The notes under the pieces: generated by a model
The model's database searches: none
What the model saw: only the letters and a program-made list of their open reading frames with translations
What the model was told of the DNA's origin: nothing
In this document: piece after piece, positions 45,975-59,037 of the stretch
How positions within the stretch are numbered: position 1 is the stretch's first letter
How the letters are laid out: each line of letters begins with the position of its first letter
Made by a program: the position numbers and the translations under genes
Origin: Epiperipatus broadwayi
Taxonomy: Eukaryota > Onychophora > Udeonychophora > Euonychophora > Peripatidae
Direction of reading: 5' to 3'
Assembly (NCBI GenBank): GCA_028023455.1
Contig: JAQFVV010012396.1
Location: 9,900,085 to 9,964,084, forward strand
Length of the DNA: 64,000 bases

Positions 45975-48575
45975 AGCTTAACCATAACCTACAAAAAAAT
46001 TTATTGGCTTATTAAATAGAACCAGTTTTTATTCCTATCAATATATTATTGTGATTAATAATAAATTTAAGAAGTGATATTGATATACCTCTTATAATAC
46101 TACCCAATATAATAGATTAATAATTTTTTCCAAGATGTCTTCCAGAAAAACTTTATCAATTATAACATATGTGCATCTAAAATTTTTTTTTTAAAGTGCA
46201 GTTAATTTCTTTTTTATGAAAATCAAAACCACATGCACATCAAACTACTATTGTAGGAAAATTCACAAGACAGAATATTCTATATTAACTATAGTAAAAG
46301 ATAATATCTAGGACTATATTAATACAATAATAATCTTATTATGGAGAGCTAAACAAAACAATATTATACTTAACCAAAGTCGAAAAATTTAACATTATTT
46401 TTAAATGTGTATGTGTGCAAGCACTGAAAGTTTATATTAAAACTTAATTCAATTTAACAAGAGTAATAGTAAAATGATTAAATGGATTTGGTATTAATAT
46501 TGGGCAAATAGATTATTGATTTAAAATTGAGAACCTTAAAATTTAATAAAATAAAATTATTAATTCAATGTTTATTTATAAAATGAACAGCTGTGTATTT
46601 ATTTTGTGGTTAATGTAATATTTAACCATTATTTTAAAATTTCTGATTCAAAATTGACAATTTAAAGTGTAAAATTTTCAAAAAATTGCCTACTTCATAT
46701 CATCTTCATAGCAACCAAAGTAAAATTCTCCTGTACAAATCTAAAAAATGAAATATTGTGTTTAATATTCTACATGGTTGCAACTTATATATATAGTACC
46801 ACTTGCCAAAATTTGTAGAGTTTTACTTTTCTGCAGGATCACATAAGTTTTAAATCTGGAATCAGCTATTTTATTAGTTTTCAACAACTTGGCTGAGTAG
46901 AAAAAGTTAGCTGGGCATTTTCCAAATTGGCAAATGTTTCTTCTCATTGTCCTAAATGGAGAAATTAAGGAATACTAGCAACAAAAATCATTTGCTACTA
47001 TTTATAATATTTTCTTCATTAGTAAAATCATTTATGAAATATTATTAAAACTAAATAACTTGCTGAAAGTAATAGTGGCTACAACTTCTTGAAGATTTCA
47101 TGGACCACGATTAAATTCATAAAAAATGTATGGATTAAAGGAATATTAATTTTGCACTGGTGAAAAAAAAAACCCCAAACCTGCAAACTAGTCTTATTAA
47201 ATAAATTCAAGTTATTAGATTAATTACTATGCTTGATCTCATAATAATGAAACAACCTGAACTATAATTGAATATTATCAGTTCACTTGAATCTATGGAG
47301 TATTAAATTTTTACATCTTATATTTATGAAAAGCTATCAAAATCATTGAATATGATGTTAATGCTGGTTTAACTCATGGATTACTTTATGTATGATATTA
47401 CAATATAATATAAGCTTTAAGAATAAAGGATTAACATACATTAGAATATCTTCATAAATGCACTAGAGTTGTTATAAATTAAAAAAGTTATTTCCATAAA
47501 TGGATTAATAAATACAACAAAATACACTGGAAATACTAATAAATAATTGTGATCTGTTTAAAATTTTTGGAAAAAACAACCTTCAAAATTGATTATATTC
47601 TAACATAGATTAAGTGCTAAAAGCTTATGGTAAAATTTATAAAATTAAAAATCCAGATAATCTTTGACAAGATTTGGAATATTTAAATGTGCCTATATAA
47701 ATTTTTGTGGACATTATTTGGAGGCTATGGACTATCAGCTTACAGATATTATATAATTATAGTATTTAATTATTTTAATGTTAAAATTATTATTAGTGTT
47801 GTGATTTCAAATAAAGTTCTTCAGGAAGCAATGGTATAAAGAAGATCACAAGTAATATCTTATGATTATCAGTAAAATGAGTGTAAATATAACTTTGTTA
47901 TTATATTGGAGATCCACTGTATTAAGTTTTATTAAACGGTTAACTTGTTATATGTTGTATTGATCCTTTAAAAAGATCACCCTCAGGTTTTTCTGCTGCA
48001 AAGGTATCTTAATTGACAATGGAATAACCATAAAGGGTTAACTTTTACTAGGCAGTTCATTAAGGTACTCTTATGATATTGATGATTATAAACAGTATTA
48101 TTTAGTTGAAGCAGAGTCCTAACACTGCTTTAAAGTTTTAAAATATAATAGAATCTAGAAAGCTTAGTAAGTCATGATTATCAAGTCTTATTAAGTTTTA
48201 TATTTGAATGATAACAATATTATATTTTGGGTAAATATTTTATTCACTCCTAAAAGAGTTAAGATATAATTTCTGATACCAATAATAAGAGGTTATTGTT
48301 GCTACTTGAATTATTATTTGTTAAGGCATATAAGAATTAAGTAAAACATTCCCATATATTGCCTATAGTTAACATTCAAGATTCTGAAAGAATCTGATAC
48401 AATGTTCTCCAATAGAGTGATTTGTTATTCACACGTATTCACAACTCAGATTAGAAAACATTTAGTAGATCTAACAATGCAATAAGATTTTAAATCTTTA
48501 GAGAACTTGTTATTATTACAATTACATTTTATTGTTGAATATTTTATTATATAATTGTTCATAATTAATAAATTG
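45975..48575. other. AT-rich intronic sequence with no gene seen
   Basis: No coding pattern and no clear transposon end. Short open frames are chance products of AT-rich DNA. Confidence 0.6.
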
Positions 48576-48578
48576 TTA

Positions 48579-48850
48579 TATTTTATTCTATCATCATCAT
48601 CAATCATTATCAATCCACTGCAGGATGAAGGTCCTCCAAGTTCAATCCATCTTCTCTGATCTTTAGCTTCTCTTTTCCACACCATCCCTACACACTTTTT
48701 TATTTCATCCATCTCACATGTGGTCTCTTTCTGGGTCTTTTAGAATCTCTTGGAATCCAGTTTAAAATTTCAATTGTCCATCTATTATCATCTCTTCTAG
48801 CAATATGTCCAGCCCAACTCCACTTCAGTCTTTTAATTTTTTCAATAGTT
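48579..48850 (-). pseudogene. LINE 3'-terminal fragment with TGA-rich tail
   Basis: The minus strand reads LKWSWAGHIARRDDNRW, then IPRDSKRPRKRPHVRWMK, then a stop, then CVGMVWKREAKDQRRWIE and LGGPSSCSGL. The W-x-W-x-GHIAR...DNRW...KR-x-RGRP-x-RW...A-x-DR-x-x-W pattern is the C-terminal tail of an invertebrate endonuclease/reverse-transcriptase LINE family. It ends in a (TGATGA)-like simple repeat (TCATCATCATCAATCATTA on the + strand), a common tail type for such elements. Everything upstream of the last 90 or so codons is absent. One stop interrupts the remnant. It is antisense to the host gene. Confidence 0.78.
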
Positions 48851-48854
48851 GTCA

Positions 48855-50135
48855 TTTATTGATAGTCATCATCTTCATCTACACATTTTTCTAAATAAAT
48901 ATGATCATATTTGCATTTTATTTAAAATATATATTTTTAATGGATTTAACTGCACCATTTCTCATTAATCATAAACTTATTGAGATATGATGGTATACAA
49001 TAAAAATCCCTTGCTATCCTTAATCAGCTCAAGAATATATTTTAAAATTACAAGTCCCAATTTTGTCTAGAACAATCATTATTTACAAATTTTATTAAGA
49101 ACCCTGAGATAACTAGTGAAGTTAAATATGTGTAACTCAGGTGTGAGATAACTTGAACATGAAGCTTTGTGATAAGCATTACATACCCATCCTATATATA
49201 GCTAGACACTTAGTATATGCATTAAAGTAATCTGAGATATGGTTGACACTAGTACAAGTAGGATTATATATAGTTAAGTAAACTTATATAGTAGTTATTG
49301 TTTATTAATAGTAAAGTGGATAAGATATTAAATTCTTACTAGCTTTTTTTAAGTAGAGGTTTCTCTACTATGCAAATGCATTAGCACTTGCCCAATCTCA
49401 ACTGCATTATCTTAACCACATTCTATATTTGCAATCTCATTAGAGATTGCAGTACAATATATATCCATAAAAATGTTTTGACAATGCTTCTGAACTAAAG
49501 TACGATTTTCTCTAGTACTAAATAAATTTTTACAATATTCATTCTCATTTTTTAAAATTACATTCTCATCAATATTATCCTATATTTAACACTGTTTTTA
49601 CTTAAATACATTCAGAAATTACAAACAATTATAACAAATGCCTTTATGTTTAGTAGCCCAGAAATAAAGTTATAGAACAAAAACATGCAAAAACACTTGC
49701 TGTAATAGTAGTTAGATTTTGAAGACAGCAGTTAATGAGGCACACATTATGAAGAACAGAAATATTATAGTGACAGATTTAGAATAAATTTGAAGAGTAA
49801 AAAGTCCATATCTTGAAAGTCTTCAAATGAAATCAAGCAAATGGAAAAAGTATAGGATGTTCGAAAAAAATTAGTTTTCAGCTTTCTGTTTTATATAATA
49901 AATAATTAAAAGATGAAAACGTTAGATCTAAGGCTGATTACTCAAGCTTATAATAGATGGCTCTGGAGTAGATTGGTGAGAACTATACCTGAAAACATAT
50001 GTTAAATTTAAGCAGAGAAAGTTATATGATGTTTCAATATATGTAACACATATTATGTTAAGAAAATTGTTTTATAAAAATATTATGTACATTGATTTGA
50101 TTATTTTAATTTAGTTATTTTCCAATTTTATTTAG
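48855..50135. other. AT-rich end of intron B
   Basis: No gene seen. It ends in the pyrimidine-rich tract and TTTAG acceptor of the exon at 50136. Confidence 0.6.
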
Positions 50136-50344
50136 ACTTTCGTCGTTTTAGGAAATAAACGTTACTCACGGCATCTAAATTATGAGATTCTAATCAAAGA
50201 TGATGGTAAAGCCATTCCTGAAAATCTTAACCGGAATGTTAAAGAAGATGTAGCACTAATTTTATATTCCAGTGGAACCACTGGGCTTCCAAAAGGTGTC
50301 ATGCTTACACATCACAACATTGTTGCAGCTCTGATAGGATATTG
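50136..50344 (+). CDS. Acyl-CoA synthetase, internal exon 3 of 4 visible (AMP-binding P-loop)
   Basis: This exon encodes residues 106-174 of the visible protein, plus two bases of the next codon. It contains the diagnostic ANL motif [10 protein letters not shown] at about 150-159, followed by VMLTHHN. This phosphate-binding loop contacts ATP during adenylate formation. Upstream, [18 protein letters not shown] matches the usual lead-in to the P-loop. The acceptor is TTTTATTTAG before 50136. The donor is TTG/GTGAAT after 50344, giving a phase-2 border that the next exon completes to TGT (Cys). Joining to the previous exon ([11 protein letters not shown]) leaves no gap relative to family members, so no exon is missing in the 32-kb intron between them. 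GC content is clearly above the flanking introns. The P-loop residues are intact, so nothing here suggests a pseudogene. Confidence 0.93.
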
Positions 50345-53300
50345 GTGAATATTTTTAAAATTTAATTTGTTTTTTTCTACTATTTTTATTTGATGTATAT
50401 TATAATTGTATAATATTTATAATTATATAAAATAATAATTGTTAAAAGGATATAAAAATCTGAATAAAATTTATTATTTCATTCACATTAAATGATATTC
50501 ATAAGGCATTCAAGATTCAATACTAATAAATATTGGCCTCCTAATGCTCACAAAATATGGAATAAGTGTCCATTTAGCTTTAAAATCTTTATATCAAATT
50601 TAAAGGTTTTATAGTATAGTGATAGTATGCACATACTGCAATTTAGGTTTAAATCCCAATCAGATAAAATTTGAAAAAAAAAAAAATCAGTTTTAATCAA
50701 GTTTAGGACTTTTTTTAGATAGCTAATATGAATAAAACAGATAACTATTCAATAATGATCAGTAAATAGGTAACCAACTATTACTAGCTGGAGAGTAAAA
50801 AGTGCTGAATATGCTCAAATGTTCACTACCAGCAAAAAATTAATGAGTACTCTTTTCCTTTATTGTTTCTCTATAGTGGACTGTTAAAAAGAATTCTATA
50901 CAGTTGTAGGCTATTTAAAGCCTGTTTTACATCTTACATAATTATAAAATAATTAAATTCAATCATTGATAAAAGGATTCAAGACAACTTAATATTAATT
51001 ATCTTACATAAAAAAAATTATTTGATCTTCTTGGATTATACAAATTATTGTTATGTTATGCTAATGGTCAGCCATAAAGTAACTTTGGTAATACATACAT
51101 GTAGATATAGATACTAAAATTGGTTAAAATAAAATGGTCAATATTTAGGAATACATTTATTGAGAAATACGTACGTTATTACATGCTCAATATTCTAAAC
51201 ATTACAATAGTCTTATTCAGATTTTTTTATAAATCCATGGCTGGTATTTGTATTCATAAATTTAACAGATATTGTCATCAGCATCATTTTCATGTAATCC
51301 ACATTTTTCTGTTTCAGTTAAGAGTACGATTCAAGCAAATGTTGAATAAATGTTTTGAATGGAAAATATAATAAAGTCTTCATTATATTATGATGTCTGA
51401 AAATTAACTTATTATTCCCAATTAAACTATTAATAGGACAGTCCATTTACATTCTTTTAGTTGCATTATAACCATATAAAACCCCGGAGAAACTTATAAT
51501 TAAAGATTTGACTATATTACATTTCAGAACTCATGAAGGCACTATTGTCTAAGTTTAGAAATCAATAATACAGCATTAATTGTTCACAATCATTTGCAGT
51601 TAACAATAGAGACATATTTAAATCAGAATACAACATTATAATATAAATAACTAATTTATTTATTTATGTAAATATAGCTTATCATATTGGTAAAATTACA
51701 ATGAATGATTTTATGTTACTCAAAATGGGAACATCTGGGTAATTCTTACATAAATGGAAAAATTATGTAGGCTCTCTTTGAAGAAACAATAAAGCAGCTA
51801 AGTCATTTAGTTTAAATGATTGAATTAGTTTAACTACTAGTGATTAACTAGATTAACTATATAATATAAGATTGTTGTTTTTTTAAATTTTAAATCTGTT
51901 TTGATTGTAATCTTCTTAAACCACTAAACGTTACATGATCACCATTGCCTCTGCGTAATCTTCTTCACACAAACATAGCGAATTACTTCCTATAATTTTT
52001 TTTACATTTATTATGCTCTTTAATATTTTGTTTATCATATAAATAATATATGTTTTTTGACTTACCACCTTGGTTGTTAAATATTAATTTTATACATTGA
52101 TATATGTGAAAAGATTATATTTTAATATGTATATTACTGTAAGGCAAGTCCAAAGCTCAGAACCAGAATGCTAAATATCACATACAACATGTATTGTTAT
52201 TACTTTACTTGATCATTTAATGTCATTCAACATGTATTTATATCCATGGACAAGAAATACAATCTATTTATTCTCCACATTAAAATTTTAGTACAACCCT
52301 GTGATAACTATTATTATTATCACACAATATTACTGTGAAGTTAAAATTGTAACTTCACTTCCAGAAATTAATTTTGTAATACTTATCATGGATATAATAA
52401 TCACTGATCTTATCTAGATTGGAAAATATATTACAAAACAACATTATATTGTCTTTTAAAAAGACTTTATCTTTGTTAGGAGTTTTGTTTGACATTCTGA
52501 CATATTAATTATACAACACATCAAAAACTTTACATATTTATGATTGAAAATGAAAGCTTTTATTTTAAGACTATGGTATATGCTTATATGTACGTAAAGA
52601 AAACTTGAGACAAATCTTATTTTCTTTGAATTTGAATAAGGGGGATAAGTTTAGACACTAAACTTTTCTTTTACTCAGATATCACATTTTTTCTGCAAAT
52701 CAATCCTATAACAATTAATATTATTACTCCATTGATCACTTTTTTATTATTTATGAATTTTCTGAAAAAAAATTATTGTAGGTTTATCAAAGGTCATTAA
52801 ATATAATCATTTCTATTTGTAGGCTTACAAAGTGATTTTAAAATTATAACATCTAATGTAAGAGCTAAAAAATATTTAAAGATTTTAATATTAGTACACC
52901 ATATGCAGTGAGAAATAATATATTATGATTAATCATAATTACTGCACTACATATAAATTTTGAAAAAGAAAATTGTATTTTTTAATAATGTTCATTTAAT
53001 ATAACACTAAGTAATCATAAAAATAACAAACTTTAATTCTAGTCATATACCACAAGTTTCTAACTTTTATTTTCATCAAAGAATGCTTCTTTCTACTCAC
53101 CCATGAGGAAAAACTAAAAAGAAGGGGGGAGTACAATAGTCATATTTTAGTTTAATAAATAAAAATGAATGCAATGAAGCCAATATTTCTTAAATTATCA
53201 TTTTATGCTGCCATTGTTGACAAGTCACAGTTATATGATTCCCATTGTCTTCATTTTTCATATGATACTTTTTTGTCTATGAATTAGTTCCTTATTAATA

Positions 53301-55392
53301 ATGATAATTTTTCCTGTCTCCATTGATTATAAAATGATAATTTCCCATGTGGGTATTTTTTTTCAATTTGAAATGATATTCATTATTTTGGGCTTTAGTT
53401 TTTTCTTTGGAGTAAATGAAGATTTGGTAATATCATAGTTAAGAATCATATTTCATTATGAATGTTTACAAATAATCACTTTTACACTTTAATTCATTGC
53501 AAATTCCTCTATGTGTACTCATGTGCATTAATTTCATCCATCACTCCAATTTAATATATTTTATTCCTGTAATATTGTCACAGTGCAGTATTTATTTTAT
53601 TAAATAAAAAAGAAGAAATTTGTCAAGTTAATGAAGTGCTGATGAAAATAAAAGTTTTCAAGAAATAGCTATATTGCATCACATCTTTTAAATATACAGC
53701 CCAATGTTAGCAATTGTATTTGGAAGATTATATGTTGAATTGAGGTATAAAGTTTGCAGAAGTCATATGCTAATTGAAGATTTTTTCCAGAAAATAATAA
53801 ACTAAATTTTTTTAAAGATATATCAAATTTTGAACTATGATTTTATTATTTTTTTCATTTGTTTTATTTATAAAATTATGTAAAACTGTTATAATTATCT
53901 AATCACTATACTTAATATTAATCCCGATTTTTAAAACATTACATATATTTACTGTGATATTAAAATTTTATATACATCCATTATTTAAGTAATAGATAAG
54001 GAATATTCTGAATAATATAATGTGAACTGCAGTTTACATGTATTTCAGAGAATAAAATTCATTAGATTCTTATCTATAATTTTTAGTGATTTTCTGGTAC
54101 TACAATTTTTCCATATATATTATCTTTGTTTTCTATTCCCCTGAAAAATGTTGGATCTAAGTTTCATATTAAACTAAAAATTTAAATAAACAAACATATT
54201 GTTTTCAATTGTTTATAATATTAAAATGCTCATTTTATATTGTAAACTATATCAAATAAATAGTTGCTATTTTTGTTTTTATGGAGGAATAACTTTGCAT
54301 ATATATTTTTTCTTTATTAAACAATAAAAAGGAAGAGTGGAAAATATCTTTATATTATCAATTTAGTTGATCATTCTAACATCATTATAAGTAGCTTTTT
54401 AATTCTTATTTCCTAACAATATCATTTAATATTTTTCAAAAACAAATGGAGTGATTACACTTTTAATTTTCTCTATTTCTTAATATGAATTAAAAAAAAA
54501 AATTAAGTACATTTTTCTTCTCAGAACATTATTGGTCCCACTTAGTCACATGGTTGCCAACATTGATTCTTAGTTTTAAGAAACACTTACCATTATACAA
54601 CTTAATTTCTTTCATATCAGTGATAACATTTCATTTCTTTTTCATGGGACGACCTATTCTCTTTTCATAAGTGATATTATATTTATTAATATTTTTTATA
54701 TATTATTTTCATGTGATCAAAAAACTTTATCTCTTGATTCACAAATCTTGTTTTCTAGCTGATGTTACTTCTAGAAACCATTTTCTTCTCTTTATTTCTT
54801 ATATTATCTCTTCTCAACACTCTCTTCATTTTACCAATCTTTATTCTTATACTTTGATCATCAGCATTGTTTCCAAACTACACATTAGTATCAGATGCAC
54901 AGCAAACTATAGACTAATCCTTTAGAACTTGATGATACTTTCCTTTCCCATTATTTTGTACATTGATTCCAAAGATTTTAATATTTTTCACCATCTAAAT
55001 GTCTAACATAATAGAACTTGCCTCAGTTAAACTTTTTTACAACATATGCATTCTGTTTTGATTTTATTTTGTTTTATCTCTCTATTCTCCTGCATTAATC
55101 TCTATCTCTGTAATTAAAGGTTATTTCTATTTTTTCCTTAGCAGCTTTGATCTTATTTTAATTATTGAATGTGCAATGGTAAAACTACTGAATTCTAATG
55201 TAATTTATTATTCATCTTTGATGTCTTCAGTTTCTATGAACTCATATTTTTCACGTATATCAGACATTATAAATACCTGAACTGACTGAAAACTGCAGAT
55301 TGCATCTGTCATGCTATATCTATGAATAAGATCATTGCCTGGGTTTATCATTATAACATTCACTCACTTACTATTAGCTTTTCCATAATCTC

Positions 55393-56060
55393 ATTGTAAT
55401 TATATAGAAGGTAATCATCTCTTCTCACTAGCACCATTAAACAGTGATGTTAAAACTGCAAAGCTAAGCTTGCCACAATCACAAGTTAGAGACTTTAAGA
55501 AAATAAAACTACAGTCTTATTTTCAAACTCAAATGCACTTCTATGAGCCAATCTTAAGTGTCTTGAAGCGAGAGCATGAATAAAAGTGCATTGACTTTCA
55601 AAATAAACAGTCATTCTTTTTTTTTAGTCTCTATCTTGTGATTGAAGTGAGAGTACCTTTGCAGTTTTAACAACATTGCTTAATGGTGCTAGTGAGAAGA
55701 AATGATTATCTTCTATATAATTACAATCTGGACACTTTGCTAATAAAATTGATTGATTATTACATAATTTAACATTGTCCAATATTATCACAAAATAAAT
55801 TATAAGATTTCACAAATGCTAATAAAATTATTAAAATAAGAAATGGATTTAAAGTGAATGATTTATATATTCATCTTTTCATTTCTAGACACTTAAGATT
55901 GGCTTGTATAAGTGCATTTGAGTTTGAAAATAAGACAGTCATTCTAAGTCTCTATCTTATGACTGGGGTGGCAGTATCCTTGCAGTTTTAACATCACTGG
56001 TTAATGGTGCTAATGAGAAGCGATGATTAACTTCTATATAATTACAATCTAAACACTGTG
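55393..56060. repeat. Inverted-repeat element with three related copies
   Basis: A block running from AGTCTCTA(T/A)CTT to TTGCAGTTTTAACA, TTAATGGTGCTA and TTCTATATAATTACAAT occurs three times: inverted at 55393-55496, and direct at about 55626-55735 and 55949-56057. A second block (GACACTTAAGATTGGCTT ... GTGCATTTGAGTTTGAAAAT) is inverted at 55512-55567 and direct at 55887-55930. The outer arms therefore pair over about 170 bp around a spacer that carries the third copy. It resembles a MITE with an internal duplication. Confidence 0.7.
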
Positions 56061-56149
56061 ATAGCAAAATTTATTGATTATTATATAATCTCATTTTATA
56101 ATTCATTAATTGCATGTTTTGGAAACTGTGATAAAAGGCTGTAGCATTC

Positions 56150-57179
56150 TTAGGTTTAGAAATGGGTAATAGCATGGTCTTTTTATTTATTTATTCAGTG
56201 TATGTATAATGTCTGAACAATTTAGCAGTGAAGACTATTCCTGCATTTCTTAGGCTTTTCCATAATTTCTTTTGTATTCATACACATTTTTTTAATCTTT
56301 TGAAATTGATATTATTGTTATCCCTTTATTTTATTTTTTTTTGCTTATGAAATTTATAAAATATTATCTTTATTTATTAAATACTTCTGTTTCACATGTT
56401 GGTAATTTTTATTTTTTCCTTGAACTCCTATCTTTTTGAATATTTTCTTGACTTCCTTATAAACATTTATACTTTTTATTATTTCATGTTTTCTTTGCCT
56501 CTTTCTTAATTGCTAACGCTTTTCATTAACTTTTTTTTTTTGATATTGTTTCCCCAAGGATTTCCTAGCACTTTTTTTTAAAAATAGAACTTTCTTTTTT
56601 TATATATATGAATTGACCGAATTGCTATTTCTTTCCAAACACATTTGTTTCTTTTTAGGGTTTTAGTAATAATTTACTGAACTTTCTCAAGAAACATTCA
56701 TTTTTATACAACTTTTGTCTTGTTTTGGGTATTTTTTTCTCTAGATTTTATTTTACTGTTGTTAGTTAATATACTGTAAGTGTCTAAATGATAATATGTC
56801 TCTCCTAGTATGTCTTTATATAGCATCGTCTTCAGATCTATTCTTCATAAAGCAAATAATCCACTTGTGAGGGCTATCTTTTCTTGTGAAGGTTTTGCAG
56901 TTTTTTGTTTTTAAAAAGTGTCAATCTCTGCCATATATTAGATAATTATGTAAAATTCTCCAGTTATACTTTTTTTTACTGTGAAATAATTGTTTTTTTT
57001 TCTTCTTTTAGTATAACATTCTTGAAAAGCATACTCTCTAATAATGTTAATGATTTATACTTCAAGCAATAATTTTATATTTATCAATTTAGCAATTCTC
57101 CTGATCGGAATAATTTTATTCTTTAAATCACTTTTCAAAATTTTAACTTCTCCACTTTTTCTAGCATTAGTCTTACTGT
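56150..57179. other. T-rich intronic tract
   Basis: Strong T excess on the + strand with many T7-T10 runs. No coding or RNA feature recognised. Confidence 0.55.
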
Positions 57180-57310
57180 AAGTGATTCTATAGTTCTCCA
57201 GTTTTCTTTGATTCTTGGAGATATAAAATTTGATATTTCTTAACTTGTTATATCTTTAACTTGTTATATCTCCAAGAATCAAAGAAAACTGGAGAACTAT
57301 AGAATCACTT
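57180..57310. repeat. Perfect 47-bp hairpin with a 37-base loop
   Basis: Bases 57180-57226 and 57264-57310 are exact reverse complements over 47 positions (AAGTGATTCTATAGTTCTCC ... GAGATATAA). The loop side contains a direct duplication of TAACTTGTTATATCT, which overlaps the start of the right arm. It is intronic, 730 bp upstream of an exon. Confidence 0.92.
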
Positions 57311-58041
57311 AGAGTCACTTCCCAGATTACCTCATTTTTGGGTTATTCTTGTTTAGCCATTTATGCTTATTATATGGTAACCCTTGTCCACTTTTGACAG
57401 ACATTTATCTATGTGTCATTTCTTATGAATGCTGTAATCCTATTCCATTCCAAATTTTCTATATTTAAATGTCTTGTTAGAGAAATTTTTATGCTGGATG
57501 CTCCCTTCTATTACAATATTTTTTATTTATCTAGAATTGTATATATATATATATGTTTTTTTAAAAATATAATGTATTCTTCTACTTTAAAATTATGTTA
57601 ACACATGAATTTTTATATATTGCATGGATAAAATAGTTCTTTAAAAAGTTCATTAAAGGGCAGAAACTTTTTAATAAACTTTTATAGAGGAATATTTATT
57701 ATCCTTACCATTTACTGTCTAATGTTGGATGGTTATACTTCCTATGAGAATTGTACTACCCAAGGTATTTTCAAGTTTATTTACAAAACTTTTTTCTAGA
57801 ACCTATTACAGTAATTATGATGAACAGAAATCCGCTCTACCAAGTAGAACAAAAAATCATATTATATCAATTTCACAGTTCAGGATTTTCAGGGGTAAAA
57901 GTGGTGAATCAATGACATTATTATAAAATCTTAAATAACAAGATGATCTAAAATATTAAGTCTGAGCAGAATTTTAAACTTTGATTTTTAAATTATATAT
58001 ATTTTATATTAAAATTTGGTGTTACTATTTTTGTATTCTAG

Positions 58042-58222
58042 TGCCATTGTACCATCTTCAAGCGCTGATGATATTCCATCATATTCTATATCAATTCAAC
58101 CTCTATTTCATTTGGCAGGACTTTTAGCTGTAATAGGACTTAACCAATTAAGAAAAAGTACCAGTGTCCTTTTTACTCGTTTTAATCTTGAATTGTATTT
58201 ACAAGCTGTAGAAAAGTATAAG
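58042..58222 (+). CDS. Acyl-CoA synthetase, internal exon 4 of 4 visible
   Basis: These 181 bases plus the two carried over give 61 codons (residues 175-235). The stretch SISIQPLFHLAGLLAV has the P-[LF]-F-H motif that follows the P-loop subdomain in ANL enzymes. In 4CL and luciferases this motif ends in a conserved His and leads into the acyl-pocket helix. It continues LNQLRKSTSVLFTRFNLELYLQAVEKYK, corresponding to the family's R/F-D-L-E-x-x-L-x-x-I-x-K-Y pattern. The acceptor is TTGTATTCTAG and the donor is AAG/GTAAAT, so the exon ends in phase 0. The sequence expected next (VT-x-x-x-x-VPP) was not seen in the remaining 5.8 kb. The following intron therefore runs past the window end. The A5/A8/A10 catalytic motifs and any peroxisomal C-terminal signal lie outside the window. 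Confidence 0.9.
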
Positions 58223-59037
58223 GTAAATCACAATTTGTATAGCACTTTATTTTAATTAAATAGCAGTTTGTATTAAAAATTTTTTTTTTAGATATATAAT
58301 ATGTTTTATTATTTTTATGTTTACACTTTTTTGTATCTATTATTACAGACAATTAAATTTTTATATTTTATATAGTTTTTATTCCAAAATTCCTAGGTTC
58401 AACCTCTTAAATACAGTCATCTTCAGGATGTCAAGGATACTGTGCATATCAAATCAGAAACATACTGTGTACAAATCAGGATAGTAAAAACTTTAAAATC
58501 AGATTTTTATCACTACTTCTATATATTCTACCAAATACATTATAAATTGCAATTATCTATTATTAATAATATTATCATCATCACCATTATTATTATTATC
58601 ATTATTAATAATTTTTCTATATTTGATATTAAATTTTGTATTTACTATCTTATCATAAATTAAAACAAAATTTATCACTTTCCATATTTAAAATTTTTTT
58701 GCTGTTAAAATGTTCATAACGGATTATAGTGTTGTGTTTTAGTTAAATCTATTTTGGTATTTTTGGGGCACTATTCTCTTTTCATAAATCTTTTTTTTTA
58801 TTATTTAAACAAATATAAATCTTTATCTCTGTTAACATTAAAGCAAGAATTATATTCTTTGAAACAGAAGCAGCAAATATGAGAGAAATAAATAAGAATT
58901 ATTGATAATAAAAATAATATATATATATATAAGGTTAATAATAAAATTAAATATATTCTGGAAAATGTTCTTTAAGTCCTTCAATAATTAAAAATATGAT
59001 AATAAACCCATAATTATTAGATTTGTAAATAAATAAA
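58223..59037. other. Start of the last, open-ended intron
   Basis: Begins GTAAAT. AT-rich, with an ATT microsatellite near 58580 and a TA run near 58918. No further synthetase exon is recognised here. Confidence 0.6.

Larger units (their letters stand above)
17933..50135 (+). other. Intron B of the acyl-CoA synthetase gene (about 32.2 kb)
   Basis: Bounded by GTAAGC and TTATTTAG, with in-frame exons on each side and no missing protein segment. It holds the nested LTR complex, a second LTR-like insertion, hairpins, a minisatellite, an LTR with primer-binding site, a LINE tail array and a further LINE scrap. Stretches of about 1 kb or more without anything recognisable are 18700-20600, 32500-35090, 38830-39970, 45975-48575 and 48855-50135. 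They are AT-rich with short TA runs. Confidence 0.85.
50345..58041 (+). other. Intron C of the acyl-CoA synthetase gene (about 7.7 kb)
   Basis: Bounded by GTGAAT and ATTCTAG, with a phase-2 junction. It contains a three-copy inverted-repeat element near 55.4-56.06 kb and a perfect hairpin at 57.18-57.31 kb. The segment 50345-55390 is featureless AT-rich sequence. About 56150-57180 is notably T-rich on the + strand, with many runs of 7-10 T. No exon or RNA gene is seen in it. Confidence 0.85.

Noticed and set aside
58442-58663. Possible next synthetase exon after 58222 (open frame of 73 codons)
   Set aside because: It lacks the expected VT...VPP continuation, is dominated by an isoleucine-coding ATT microsatellite and has no in-frame splice pair.
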